Positions 52,826 through 62,448 of a stretch of DNA of 64,000 nt are shown piece after piece (the first letter of the stretch is position 1; each line of letters opens with the position of its first letter). The stretch comes from Deinandra increscens subsp. villosa. Its lineage: Eukaryota > Streptophyta > Magnoliopsida > Asterales > Asteraceae. The notes beneath the pieces are model-generated. The model searched no databases. It had not been told where the DNA came from and saw only the letters and a list, made by a program, of their open reading frames with translations. A program made the position numbers and the translations under genes. The stretch covers positions 26,236,269 to 26,300,268 of the forward strand of contig JBCNJP010000003.1 in NCBI GenBank assembly GCA_039602395.1, written 5' to 3'.

Positions 52826-53592
52826 ATGGTACACCACATCTCACAGTACTCACAGAAACAACCAGAAGAACAGGTGCGACTTTTGACAACTCCAACAGAA
52901 CCCAAGACTCCAGCTGCAAAAACCACTCGAAAGTATTCAAGCACCACAACAGGTAATAGTCATATTCAAATCATATATTAAATTTCATAGATAGAAATAG
53001 AATCACATTGACAGTTTAACTAAGATTTATCACCCATCTTACCCACAAAAAAGGTTTCGATAAAAATAAATTGGCATGTCACTAAAAAGAATTTACATAA
53101 TACTCTGTTCATATTTTTTTGTATGTTGTTTTGGCTGTAATTAATTATGATTTCTACAAGTTAAAAATAAATCTAATCACTTATACACATTGCAAGTGAT
53201 TGTGATTTTACATAGTCATGCTACTTTTCTAAAGTGACAAGTTATTATAATTAAACAAGTTAGAAATAAAGCAAATGACTTATAAACTACTTTTTGATTT
53301 CTTTAAACTTTAATACCACTTATGTTCTGCAGTTGTATCCTCACAACCTATTGTTTGCTACCTGTTGTTGTTGTCCTTATTTTTTTTTAACAAACTTTAA
53401 TGTTTATATGAAATACTAGAGTTGTTGTATTCTTATATCCTGTCATTTAATTACTAAACTGCTACTCCTATTCTCATTTTTTTAACTTCCTTTAATAATA
53501 ATCATACAAACAGTTAAAAAAAGACTAACACCACTAAAATTGCACACGAAGAACCACCATCATCAAAGAAACTGAAAGAAAAGAGCGAATGA
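52826..53592 (+). pseudogene. Captured or Helitron-derived two-exon fragment, unknown
   Basis: From ATG 52826 a frame reads MVHHISQYSQKQPEEQ, then TPTEPKTPAAKTTRKYSS to 52952, where AG/GTAATAG is a plausible donor. After about 560 bases of AT-rich intron-like DNA, CAG precedes an exon with, in one frame, EEPPSSKKLKEKSE and a stop at 53592. The phases do not join cleanly, so the gene is broken or the model is wrong. A Lys-rich '..PPxxKKLKE..' tail occurs in replication protein A-like proteins of plant Helitrons, which would fit the Helitron end just downstream, but similarity is too short to be sure. Confidence 0.35.
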
Positions 53593-53860
53593 AGTAAAAG
53601 AAACCAAGTTTTTTGGAAAGGTAGAAATGGAAATGAATGAACTACTACAAGAAATCATGCAAAAACACTCCACTTTTGTTGATCAGTACTAAAATTAGAA
53701 GCAATGGTAAATGGGCCTCCACTTTTGTAAATCAATGGTAATAGTTGTAAATGCATACATCAAAACAAAACTTTTGTACCGACACTTTACAAATGGTATG
53801 CAACATAACTAGAATGAAAATATTAGAACCATCACAAACATCCACTCTCATAGGTAAAAA

Positions 53861-53899
53861 GTGGTGACCCGCCGCAACGCGCGGGTGGGTCGCCCACTA

Positions 53900-53900
<1 letters not shown>
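53861..53900 (+). mobile_element. Helitron 3' terminus
   Basis: GTGGTGACCCGCCGCAACGC, then GCGGGTGGGTCGCCCACTAG, followed by T. A GC-rich hairpin 12 bases before CTAG and an A/T insertion site are the defining 3' features of Helitrons. The matching 5' TC end should lie inside the hAT (after about 50200) but I could not place it. Confidence 0.8.

Positions 53901-53946
<46 letters not shown>
53901..53946. repeat. (TA)n microsatellite
   Basis: About 22 TA units at the Helitron insertion site. Confidence 0.95.
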
Positions 53947-53949
<3 letters not shown>

Positions 53950-54385
53950 GCACAATATAGGAAGGGTACATTCAGAAAACTAGTCCTTTTGAAACTAATT
54001 TAAATGTTTTATTGAGTTTTATTATATGATCTGACCCGACCTGACCCGATCCGAATCGGTCCGGAAAAATTTAGTGTTTAGCAGTAGATAGTAGACCTTA
54101 GAAATTTCCGACCCCCATAAAAAAAATTCCTGGGTCCGCCACTGTGTGTCTCACGAGATGGCGTAGGCATTTTGGAATGATGCTTCTTTCATGGAGGGTT
54201 ACAAGTTGTTTGTGCTTGTTATCCTTTCTATCTGTATATGGGTTCTGGGTGTTATATGTTTTTAGTTTGTACTGTATTTTTTGTATTTTTTTTGTATGTT
54301 GCTTGTATTGTTGGTAACTTTGGTAGCTTCTTGCTCTGTTTCGTTTTTTGGTTTCAATGATTATGCTGCTGTTCAAAAAAAAGTT

Positions 54386-55359
54386 ATGCATTTGTGCCTT
54401 TATTTGCATCTATTTTTGTATTTTATTTTTACATATTAAATGAAATAGTCATTGACATGTTATGTTGTTTCTTTGGAATTTCAATAATTTTAATGTGTGT
54501 GCAACTTCTAATGCCCACGTATGCTTAATTTTTTTACCGGTTCTTTGAATTAGTGCTTACAGTTGTTAAGTGAATTTATATGAGTAAAGTTTTTAGTCAT
54601 CTTTCATGTGATTTTTTAACTGATTGTTACTCTACATACTTTGTTATAAATACGATTATTGTTTTGTTTTATTTCTTATTGATTACTTTTATGTAATTGG
54701 TCGTTTCTCTAATTGTCATTTGCATTTTGTTTCTTTACAGGCTTTCGTTGTTTCACTTTCAAGTACAAGTTTATTTCGTTATTCTCATTGTTTTGTTGAT
54801 GGTAATGCTATTAATATAAAACGTATTATTATGCATTACATTGTTTATAAATTGTAGTATGAGTTTAGGTTTCCAATCATATAATATACGTCCTTATTCA
54901 TTTACATAACCATTGCCTTTGCATGTAGGCTTTTGCATTTGCGTTTTTTTTAGGTATTCAATTAAGTTGAGGCGTATGATGAGTCGTGGGAGTATGTGTT
55001 TAGGTTTCTAATCAGATAGAATTATGCCTTTTTTATTGATTTTTTTAATTCATATCAAATAGAAATTTTAGTAGTTTTTTGTTGCTTAGACAATATACAT
55101 GTAATTATACTTCACCTAGATCATTGAGAATACTTATCAGACCACATGAAAATTCATCTCAAAACACAACGAAAAACATTGTTAATGTAGACTAATTTTA
55201 AGAAATAGAACTCTAATACTTTTGTTTATTAACATTATTACTAAATTGTTTAAAATGATTAGGATCCCGCAAAAGATTTTAACTAAATTCCACATTTCAC
55301 AGGTATTGTGTAAATGCATTCCTAAAAGGAGAAAGTGCAAGTGATTGAATTTTTTAGTG
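54386..55359. other. T-rich intron-like Helitron interior, right part
   Basis: No gene recognised. Phrases such as 'agtatg.gtttaggtttc.aatca.ata' repeat near 54860 and 54990. Confidence 0.4.
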
Positions 55360-55990
55360 TCGTCGCACTTAGATCTGAGTTGTTGTTGCGCTGCATCGCG
55401 CATACAGAAGTGAATACCGCGATGTAAATTGTCGCGTCGTAGTAACTCACGAAAGAGAGTATATTTGTCAAATAGAAGGATAAAGTCCCATCAATATTGT
55501 ATTTGTACGTGTTGTTTTAATAAAATTAATTATCGAATTATTAATATTTTTTCTAATTGATAGGATATTTGTTAATGGAAAGTCATTGTAAGAGCACAAG
55601 ATGGTGAAGATTCTATGAAGTTAAGAGTTAAGCACCATCCATAATAGGTTTGTATAATTTGATATGGTGTTATTAGCCGTTCTAAAAAGAATAATATAAA
55701 GATATTTATTTTTGATCAGCGTTCGTTGTTATTTATTTGAGTTTTATAAGGTTAGGTAAATTGATTCTATGATACGAATGAGAAAACTAACAGACGTACC
55801 AAGAAATATATATCACGAGAGAATTGATAAAGTAACAAAAAACAAGCACCGCGTTAGTTGTTGTCGCCGCCGACACGCATATAACACATTGTAAATTGTC
55901 ATTGGGAAGCATCTTGCTAACAGAAACGAATACCACGATGGTAAACTGTCACGCCGAAGTAACGCGCGAGCAAAAGACGAATAACACGCT
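55360..55990 (+). repeat. Iterated Helitron-end-like units
   Basis: Words of the form GAATAcCgCGATGtAAAtTGTCgCGcCG-AGTAACgCgCGAg occur near 55408-55455, 55855-55905, 55925-55972 and lead into the terminal GTCGCCGGCGCAACGCGCGGG. The units look like imperfect copies of the terminal hairpin region, as at 24261-24758. Confidence 0.6.
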
Positions 55991-55997
55991 ATAAATT

Positions 55998-56028
55998 GTC
56001 GCCGGCGCAACGCGCGGGCACACGGCTA

Positions 56029-56029
<1 letters not shown>
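55998..56029 (+). mobile_element. Helitron 3' terminus
   Basis: GCCGGCGCAACGCGCGGGC hairpin, then ACACGGCTAG, followed by T and a (TA)n tract. Same plan as 53861-53900. Confidence 0.82.

Positions 56030-56086
<57 letters not shown>
56030..56086. repeat. (TA)n microsatellite
   Basis: About 28 TA units with one CA interruption. Confidence 0.95.
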
Positions 56087-56087
<1 letters not shown>

Positions 56088-56275
56088 GGGTGAGGTTCAT
56101 TGTAGACACTTTCGCATGTGAAATAGCTCTTTTTCACATGCTGAAAGTTTCTAATTAATGAGAAAAAAGAAAAAAAGAAAAAAGAAAATTAATCACAACC
56201 ATTAAATCAAAAGATCTAATGGTGAAAAAGGGTGTCTACCTGTCTACACTTATGGGGGTGTCTACAATGAACTTT

Positions 56276-56280
<5 letters not shown>
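56087..56280. mobile_element. (TA)n MITE, family 7
   Basis: AGGGTGAGGTTCATTGTAGACAC and GTGTCTACAATGAACTTTTCACT are inverted ends between (TA)n tracts. Inside, CGCATGTGAAATAG pairs partly with TTTCACATGC. 194 bp, non-coding. Confidence 0.8.
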
Positions 56281-56321
<41 letters not shown>

Positions 56322-56326
<5 letters not shown>

Positions 56327-56416
56327 CCCCCCTCCCATGAATTGTAGTGGTCCCCCCTTGAAATTTGTGGTTAAGATTTAGTTCTCAATAAAAAGTTCTC
56401 ATTTGAACCTATCCCT
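56322..56416 (-). mobile_element. (TA)n MITE, family 1, copy 3 (truncated)
   Basis: Matches the right half of 46014-46194 from TGTATCCCCCCTCCCATG to GAACCTATCCCT; the other half is missing, replaced by (TA)n. Confidence 0.75.
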
Positions 56417-56749
56417 ATATATATATATATATATAGGGATGGGAATTCAAATTAACCCAACACTAAAGGAATAGAGTTAAATACGATTTGCGTCCCTGGG
56501 GTTTGCAGATTTTAACTGCTTGAGTCCATTTTTTTAATTATTAACAAATCATGTCTCATGGTTTCTTTTCTTAACAAATTGAACCCCATGTTTTCATTCT
56601 GTTGCCAATTGAGTCCCTGGGCCTAACGAGGTTACATTTTTTTTGTTAAGTGGAAGGGGTATTTTAGTCATTTGACACACAAAGGGCTATTTTTGTAACT
56701 ACCATATATGAGGGATTGTTTATGCAATTTATATATATAATATATATAT

Positions 56750-57412
56750 AGGGTTAGGATCCTGCGAAAACACATCTTTTTGTGAAAACTGCGAAAACAC
56801 ATATTAAAACTCACGTAACTTTTTCATACGTTAACGATTTTTCATAAAATTTGCGCCAAAAGTCTTAGAATTACGTTATCTTTAAATCTGGAGCAAAATA
56901 TTAAAAAAAAAACTAAACGTTTTTCTTTTTTTTCCCGTGTGATGCACATATGCATCATATAATTAAAAAAAGTTATAAAATGCTATTTTTTTCTTTAAAT
57001 CTAAAGATAACACAAGTATAAGATTTAGGTTGCAATTTCTTTTTAAACTATTAATGTATATCACATGTATAAGCTTTTTTTTTTGGTATGATGCACATGT
57101 GCATCATTCAATAAAAACGCAAAAAAATTATGAAAATATATGACATATGGTGCGACTAAGAAAAAAAATATTAACTCATACTAAAAGTATGAGTTTTTTT
57201 TGTGATGCACATGTGCACCACACAAAGATATATTTAAAAAAATAAAAAAAGCGTTAAGTTTTTTAAAACTTTTATAGGATTAAAGATAATATAATTTTAA
57301 GACTTTTGGTGCAAATTTTTAAAAAATATATTAACATATGAAAAAGTTATGTAGGTTTTAAGATTTGTTTACGCAATTCTCACAAAAAAGGGGTGTTTTC
57401 GCAGGATCCTTC

Positions 57413-57416
<4 letters not shown>
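56750..57416 (+). mobile_element. (TA)n MITE, family 5, copy 2, nested in the MULE
   Basis: Over 90% like 26093-26754 by eye, same ends (AGGGTTAGGATCCTGCGAAAAC and GGTGTTTTCGCAGGATCCTT), same TGCACATGTGCA palindromes; one is changed to TGCACATATGCA. Its ends have one fewer mismatch between them than those of copy 1, so it is the better preserved copy. Confidence 0.85.
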
Positions 57417-57456
<40 letters not shown>

Positions 57457-57479
57457 ATATGTGTGTGTGTCTGCAAGTA

Positions 57480-57900
57480 AGAAAATGAAAGAGAAACAAT
57501 TTCTCACCGTGGGTCACCGGAATCGTGGCTTATGTGCTGGAATCACGACCTCAAGGATAGGTTTACCCGTCACCGCCGCCGTCAGTGGTTCCAGCCCTTA
57601 TACCTGTCGCTACCACCACCGAGAAGGGTAGAAACAGTAGCGCCACTGCCATTTCGATTGAACCCTAGTCACCGCCGTGATTTTTTTGGCTCGGTTCTCA
57701 CCAAGAATGACCAAGAACGGCTCCCGGGTATTACTCAACAAAAGACCAACCAAACACCATCGAAAAAACCTCCAGATCCGGTACTTAATGTCACCGGAAA
57801 ACCTCCAGATCCGGCGACTCTAAACTGGATTTCTGTTACGCTGAACTCAAATTACTCATCATCGAAGCTCCGGTAACCCGCGGTGTTTTAGGGGTGATTA
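57480..57900 (+). pseudogene. GC-rich cargo of the MULE, possible captured exon
   Basis: Overlapping frames at 57365-57631 and 57532-57876 are GC-richer than the surroundings and Pro/Arg/Ser-rich (TPSKKPPDPVLNVTGKPPDP). CACCGGAAAACCTCCAGATCCGG-like phrases recur. No family is recognised. Gene-fragment cargo between MULE ends is known as a Pack-MULE; that label is inference here. Confidence 0.3.
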
Positions 57901-58619
57901 TTTTGGAACCGATTTATCCGGTGACTGGAGGCTGCGAAATCAAGTTTACTCGATCAGATTTAATCGGGATTTTGATCGAAAATTGAAGGGTGTAAAAATT
58001 GGCATTTTGATCGGGATTTTGATTGGAAATTGAAGCTCCAGTAACTCGTTCAGTTCTCCATCTTCATCAGTATAATACCAATTAAATTTCACAATTCTTC
58101 TAATTACAGCCCTATTCCTCTTGTTTGTTTTTCTGATGGAAACTAGTGAAATCAAATAGGAAAAAAGAAAATAAGGGTAAAGTTTTCAGATGGTACTTAA
58201 TGTCACCGGAATATAAGGTCGGGGTGGTGGCCGGTGTGTGGAGTTTTAAGATATGGTAAAGTTTTTTATATAATTACAGAATCAATCCCTCATCTATGCT
58301 AGTTGTATAAATAGTCTATAATGTGTGAAGTGACTAATATGCCCTTGGAGTTAACAGAAAAATCTAACTCCGTTAGTCTGAGGGACTCAAATGGCAATGA
58401 AATGCAAACCGCAGACTAAATTTGTTAATAATCTGAAAAATGCGTCAAACCACAAGGACGCAACTCGTATTTAACTAAAAGGAATAACTAAATAACCCTT
58501 ATCTTCCAGTTACCAATCGCCATGTGGCATTACCATCTCTTACTCAAAAAGGGTATTACAGGAATTTCACCTATTTTCATACCATCCTCTACAATTCGTA
58601 CATATAATACCTGCAAGAA

Positions 58620-58860
58620 CCAAGGGGCATTTGTCCCAATGGTATAGGGATGAAGGTTAGAGCTTGGGGACCTTAAGGTCTCAAGTTCAAACCTGACTCA
58701 AGGGGATTTTTCTCAAGTGGTGAGTTTCCTCCTTGATGGTGTTCCTGGGTGAGCCAAGCCTGAAGTGTCAAAATCAGTATGGACGGTTGCAATCCCGTCT
58801 CAGGAAGGCTCACTCGGGTATTGAAGGTTTGGGGAGTAGTTCCAAACGCCGTTAAAAAAA
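58620..58860 (+). mobile_element. SINE with 14-bp target duplication
   Basis: A 241-bp tRNA-derived retroposon: TGGTATAGGGATGAAGG near 58640 resembles the A-box, AGTTCAAACCT at 58684-58694 the B-box of a polymerase III promoter. It ends in an A-run. AATACCTGCAAGAA flanks both sides (58606-58619 and 58861-58874). It is on the plus strand and recent enough to keep perfect duplications. Confidence 0.88.
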
Positions 58861-58874
58861 AATACCTGCAAGAA

Positions 58875-59539
58875 TTTTTAATTTCCACTTTACAATCCCA
58901 TCGTCTCTTTCTATCTACTTTCTTAAACCACACAATGCTTTTTAAATCATCCGCCATTTGCCATTTTACATTTCTCTTCCCTATAAACTCATCTCCATCA
59001 TTTATTAATGTTTAGCATCATTTTTTTTTCATGTGTTTACTTTTTTTTTTTTGCTCAACATCATTTTTTATTACTATTATGTTCTAAACCCATTTTTGTT
59101 TGTTTATTCAACATTAATATTATAGATTTTAGCTATTTGCATATAAAGATACTTATGCATTTTTTATGACTGGTCGCCGGTAATTTCAACGTTCAGCAAA
59201 AGTAGCGTTCGAAGGTTAGGAGCGAGTGAGCGACGTATTTTATTTTCTTATTTCTGGATGATTCAGTGAGAATCTCAAATCTGATCGAATAAGACTTCAT
59301 TAAGACCTCTTTCCGATTAAGACGAACCAAACGCTTTTAATCTGTGCGATTCAGATTTGTCCTCACTAAGTGGTTAATGTGTGGCAAACAAACACTGCCT
59401 AACTTGATATCACTTTGTTTATGTTTACTTTTTTATTCTTTTACTTGTTGATAATCTAGCTTATTTTATTCTTACTTTTTATTTTCAGAATTCTTTGAAT
59501 TTTATGTTTGTATAATCAGAACTAAACTTGTAGGAACAT
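58875..59539. other. AT-rich intergenic sequence
   Basis: No gene or complete element recognised. Confidence 0.45.
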
Positions 59540-59935
59540 AGATAAAAAAACAATGATGTTACAAGCCTAGGATCATTTAACGCTGAAGTTATATACGGTT
59601 ACATTGACATAATTTCCTCTTATAGTAATGTTACAGAAGTGTAACACTGATGTTACGGATGTTTAACCCTGATGTTAAGGATGTTTAACACTGATGTAAG
59701 AAAGTTGCAAGTCTGCATATAAATAAAAGAATCATTTTTTTTCCAATAAAAACCCAATTTAACAAGTAATTTTCTTCTACAATGATGTTACAAGACTAGG
59801 ATCCTTTAACACTGAAGTTACATTGATCGGATTTCTTGTTACAGTAATGTTACGAATGTTTAACACTGATGTTATGTATGTTTAACACTGATGTTAAGGA
59901 AGTTACAAGTCTACATATAACTAAAAGAATAGATT
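59540..59935 (+). repeat. About 210-bp degenerate tandem duplication
   Basis: Two units start CAATGATGTTACAAG at about 59552 and 59779 and end 'aagtc.cata.ata.ctaaaagaat'. Each contains serial GTTTAACACTGATGTTA words. Confidence 0.72.
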
Positions 59936-61129
59936 TACAGTACCTTTTCTTTAATAAACAAACACTTTCACTTAAAAACAATTTGTAACACTGGTGCTAT
60001 AGATGTTAACAATTTGTAACTCTGGTGCTATAAAAATATCATAAATAAACAAACACTTTCACTTCAAAACCAACAATATCAATAAAATTTCGGGCTTCTT
60101 TTTTTCATCCTCGTTTAACATTGCTGACCAATAATCGATGATCTCACACTACACAACATTTCCTGCTATCAAAAACTTCATAATGTTCATTCCTCTACTC
60201 ACTCCAAAACTTGTTACAAACATTGCATTCCTGCAATATTGAGATCCAACAATTGAATTTTATGTTATTATGTGAAACTTGTGACGTAAACATTATCAGA
60301 ACAACAACCATTTCTGAAATAATTTGTAACACTAGTGTTATAGAAGTTAACAATAGCTTAATAGAGTAGTAGTATGATAGAGTAATAACACTAGTATTCT
60401 GATATACAAAAAATCTTTTGTTTTGTATCCTAGTGTTTATAAAAAATCAACTTGTAAAGATGCTAGAGTAGAGTATAAACATAATAAAATTAAAACACAT
60501 ACAAGAAATAACCAAACCTAGTGAACTTAAAGAGGAGAATGGCTAAAAAAAGAGCACCAAACAATAACTCCTATGGCCCAATTGAAACTACAACTAATGT
60601 CCGAAGACCCAAACTTTCCCTTGCCATATCTCTGAAATGAAGATAGCAACCAAGAGCAATCCATTGGGAATTATAGCAACAACACATGTACCACAATAAC
60701 TCATTGAAAAAGTTGTTCCATAAATTAAAAAAAAAAAACTCATTGAAAAAGTCAAAGCCTTTTTACCTCCATTTATTCCACCAAGAAAATAAACAACCTT
60801 TAAATGTATTCACCTTTAATCACCCATGATGAAGACCCATTCGCTAATATCCACTGCTCAACCACCGGCTAATAAAAACTAAGGGGCAACTTACTGGTTA
60901 TATACACACCTTATTAGGACTTATTAGCCCCAACTGACCCTCATTGCCCCTAAACACACCTTATTGTGCCATTATTGGTCTCAAGAATCCATATTCTTTT
61001 AAGTTGGTTAAGTTCAAACCACTACCAAGATTGATTTTAGCACAAGTTGGTAAATTTTTCACCAAACTTGGAAATTTAAGCACGTTGACTTTGAAAATTC
61101 ACCTATGGCCGGGGCGTTTGGTTCGCGGA
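59936..61129. other. AT-rich intergenic sequence
   Basis: No gene recognised. 'aacaatttgtaac.ctggtgctata' recurs near 59980 and 60010, continuing the theme of the duplication. Confidence 0.45.
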
Positions 61130-61272
61130 ATTCGTTGGAATTTGAATTGGAATTGGATTTGGAATTAGATATGTGAAGGAATTGAAATTTGAAGGAATTG
61201 GAATTTGAAGGAATTGGAATTTGAAGGAATTGAATTTTGAAGGAATTGGAATTCAAAAGAATTGGAATTAAA
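61130..61272 (+). repeat. GGAATTGGAATTTGAA minisatellite
   Basis: Imperfect tandem copies of GGAATTTGAA/GGAATTGGAA words. It follows GGGGCGTTTGGTTCGCGG at 61111, a common head of small plant hAT-type elements; the other end is not seen. Confidence 0.7.
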
Positions 61273-62448
61273 ATTAAAATACAATAAAAACCACGACTGG
61301 ACCCGTCTCACGGACCAGTCCGACCGGACCCGACCCCGGGACCGGACCGACCGAACTGTGACACTTCGGTCAAATTCATGTGTATTTTACCCAAACCGTT
61401 TTCGAATTTGGATTATAATCATGATCATAAAATCAATGAGCATTTGTTTTTCGACTAGATTCCGTACTATCTTAAAATATAAATTAAATAAACAAAAAAA
61501 AAAAAACGATTCATGCGCTCGTTGGAGTAATTAAAACCTTTGGTGGTATATTTTAGCAAGCTTATTTGATATTTCGTTAACAAACGTTGGTGACAAATCA
61601 AGTTATGATCAACCCGGTATCCTTCAAAATTATAGTGTACTCATAAAAATAACTGCTAAATCAAGTATGACGAAAATTATTTTGGGTTATACCATTGCGA
61701 GCGTAATTTAATTTTAGTAATTTTCATATAAATACTTTTACGCTTCGGGTCTAAAAATTTACCAGTTATACCGCTATATGTCAGTATTATACCAGTTAAT
61801 CACCTATTACTACAATATATATATATGGGGAAAAATTCATCAAATAGTAACCAAGTTTTAAAAGTGTTCTAATTAAGTCACTCTAACTTTTTTTCCACCG
61901 TAAAAACCACTCAACTTTGATTTTTTGTTCCAATCTTGTGAAAAAGTATAGAATAATGATGATGTGTCAATTTTTTTTTTAAAATATATAAAATGACATG
62001 GAAATTTTAGATGATTACATGGAAATTATGATGATTACATGGCAATTCTTTAATTATTTTGCTTAAAAAAACCTAAAATAAACAAACTCAATAATTAAAT
62101 GGGCTTGTGCAACGTATTTACCTGGAAAAATTTATAAAGCAACACCAATAATAACATGAAAATAAACAATTTAAACTATGTTTACACAACCGACAATTGA
62201 GGTAAGATTTTTTTTATATATCAATTTAAGCTATCATCATATAAATAGATTATACATATTATAGAGCCACACTAATAGGACTGTGAATTATGTAAAAACT
62301 AAAAAAACAAGAAAATAGAATTGAACCGCATCAAAAGAGAAAATTTAACCAACATTCGTTTCTTTTTGTCAAAATCAAAATAGAACAAAAAAAACTAACC
62401 AACATTCGATCATAAAAATAAAATAGTGTATCTCAACATTCTCATCAC
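61273..62448. other. Non-coding sequence downstream of the MuDR-like gene
   Basis: Includes a GACCGGACC-rich patch at about 61296-61360. From 61826, GGGGAAAAATTCATCAAATAG begins a sequence that could be the terminal repeat of the MULE to the right, but no partner is in the window. Confidence 0.4.

Larger units (their letters stand above)
49992..54144. mobile_element. Non-autonomous hAT element with 8-bp target duplication
   Basis: Left end CAGTGGCGGACC and right end GGTCCGCCACTG are perfect 12-base inverted repeats. TGTGTCTC lies directly outside both (49984-49991 and 54145-54152), an exact 8-bp target duplication as made by hAT transposases. Subterminal GACCCCCAT words recur at both ends. 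No transposase frame is present. A Helitron end (53861-53900) and captured-looking exons lie inside, so the 4.15-kb size reflects nesting. Confidence 0.92.
49415..54385 (+). mobile_element. Retroposon-like insertion interrupted by a hAT element
   Basis: The two sides of the hAT (49415-49983 and 54153-54385) read on as one unit. It is GC-richer than its surroundings and ends TGATTATGCTGCTGTTCAAAAAAAAG, like a LINE 3' untranslated region with a short A-tail. No coding domain is left and no target duplication was found, so both the class and the left limit are tentative. Near the left end a 49-bp segment with GAAATTTCATG and TTGTACATGGTGT is duplicated in tandem (49418 and 49467). Confidence 0.35.
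46203..56029 (+). mobile_element. Candidate Helitron with nested insertions and captured kinase fragment
   Basis: A start TCTATTACTATATATAAT follows an A at 46202; the end is a GC hairpin GCCGGCGCAACGCGCGGGC then ACACGGCTAG at 56029, followed by T at 56030. TC at the 5' end, hairpin plus CTAG at the 3' end and insertion between A and T are the Helitron rules. The interior 46230-49414 and 54386-55990 is T-rich, intron-like, with a GSK3 exon. The middle is occupied by a retroposon-like sequence, in it a hAT, in that a second Helitron end. Pairing of these two ends over 9.8 kb is inference; no Rep/helicase gene is present, so it would be non-autonomous. Confidence 0.5.
56474..58477. mobile_element. 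Non-autonomous MULE with 9-bp target duplication
   Basis: Left end GAGTTAAATACGATTTGCGTCC and right end GGACGCAACTCGTATTTAACTA are inverted. AAAGGAATA lies outside both (56465-56473 and 58478-58486), an exact 9-bp duplication as made by Mutator-type transposases. The long terminal repeats (about 200 bp, with GAGTCCCTG, 'ggagttaacag..aa' and 'tagtca' blocks) match the ends of the palindrome at 43492. Inside are a nested MITE (56750-57416) and a GC-rich cargo with no transposase. Confidence 0.9.
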
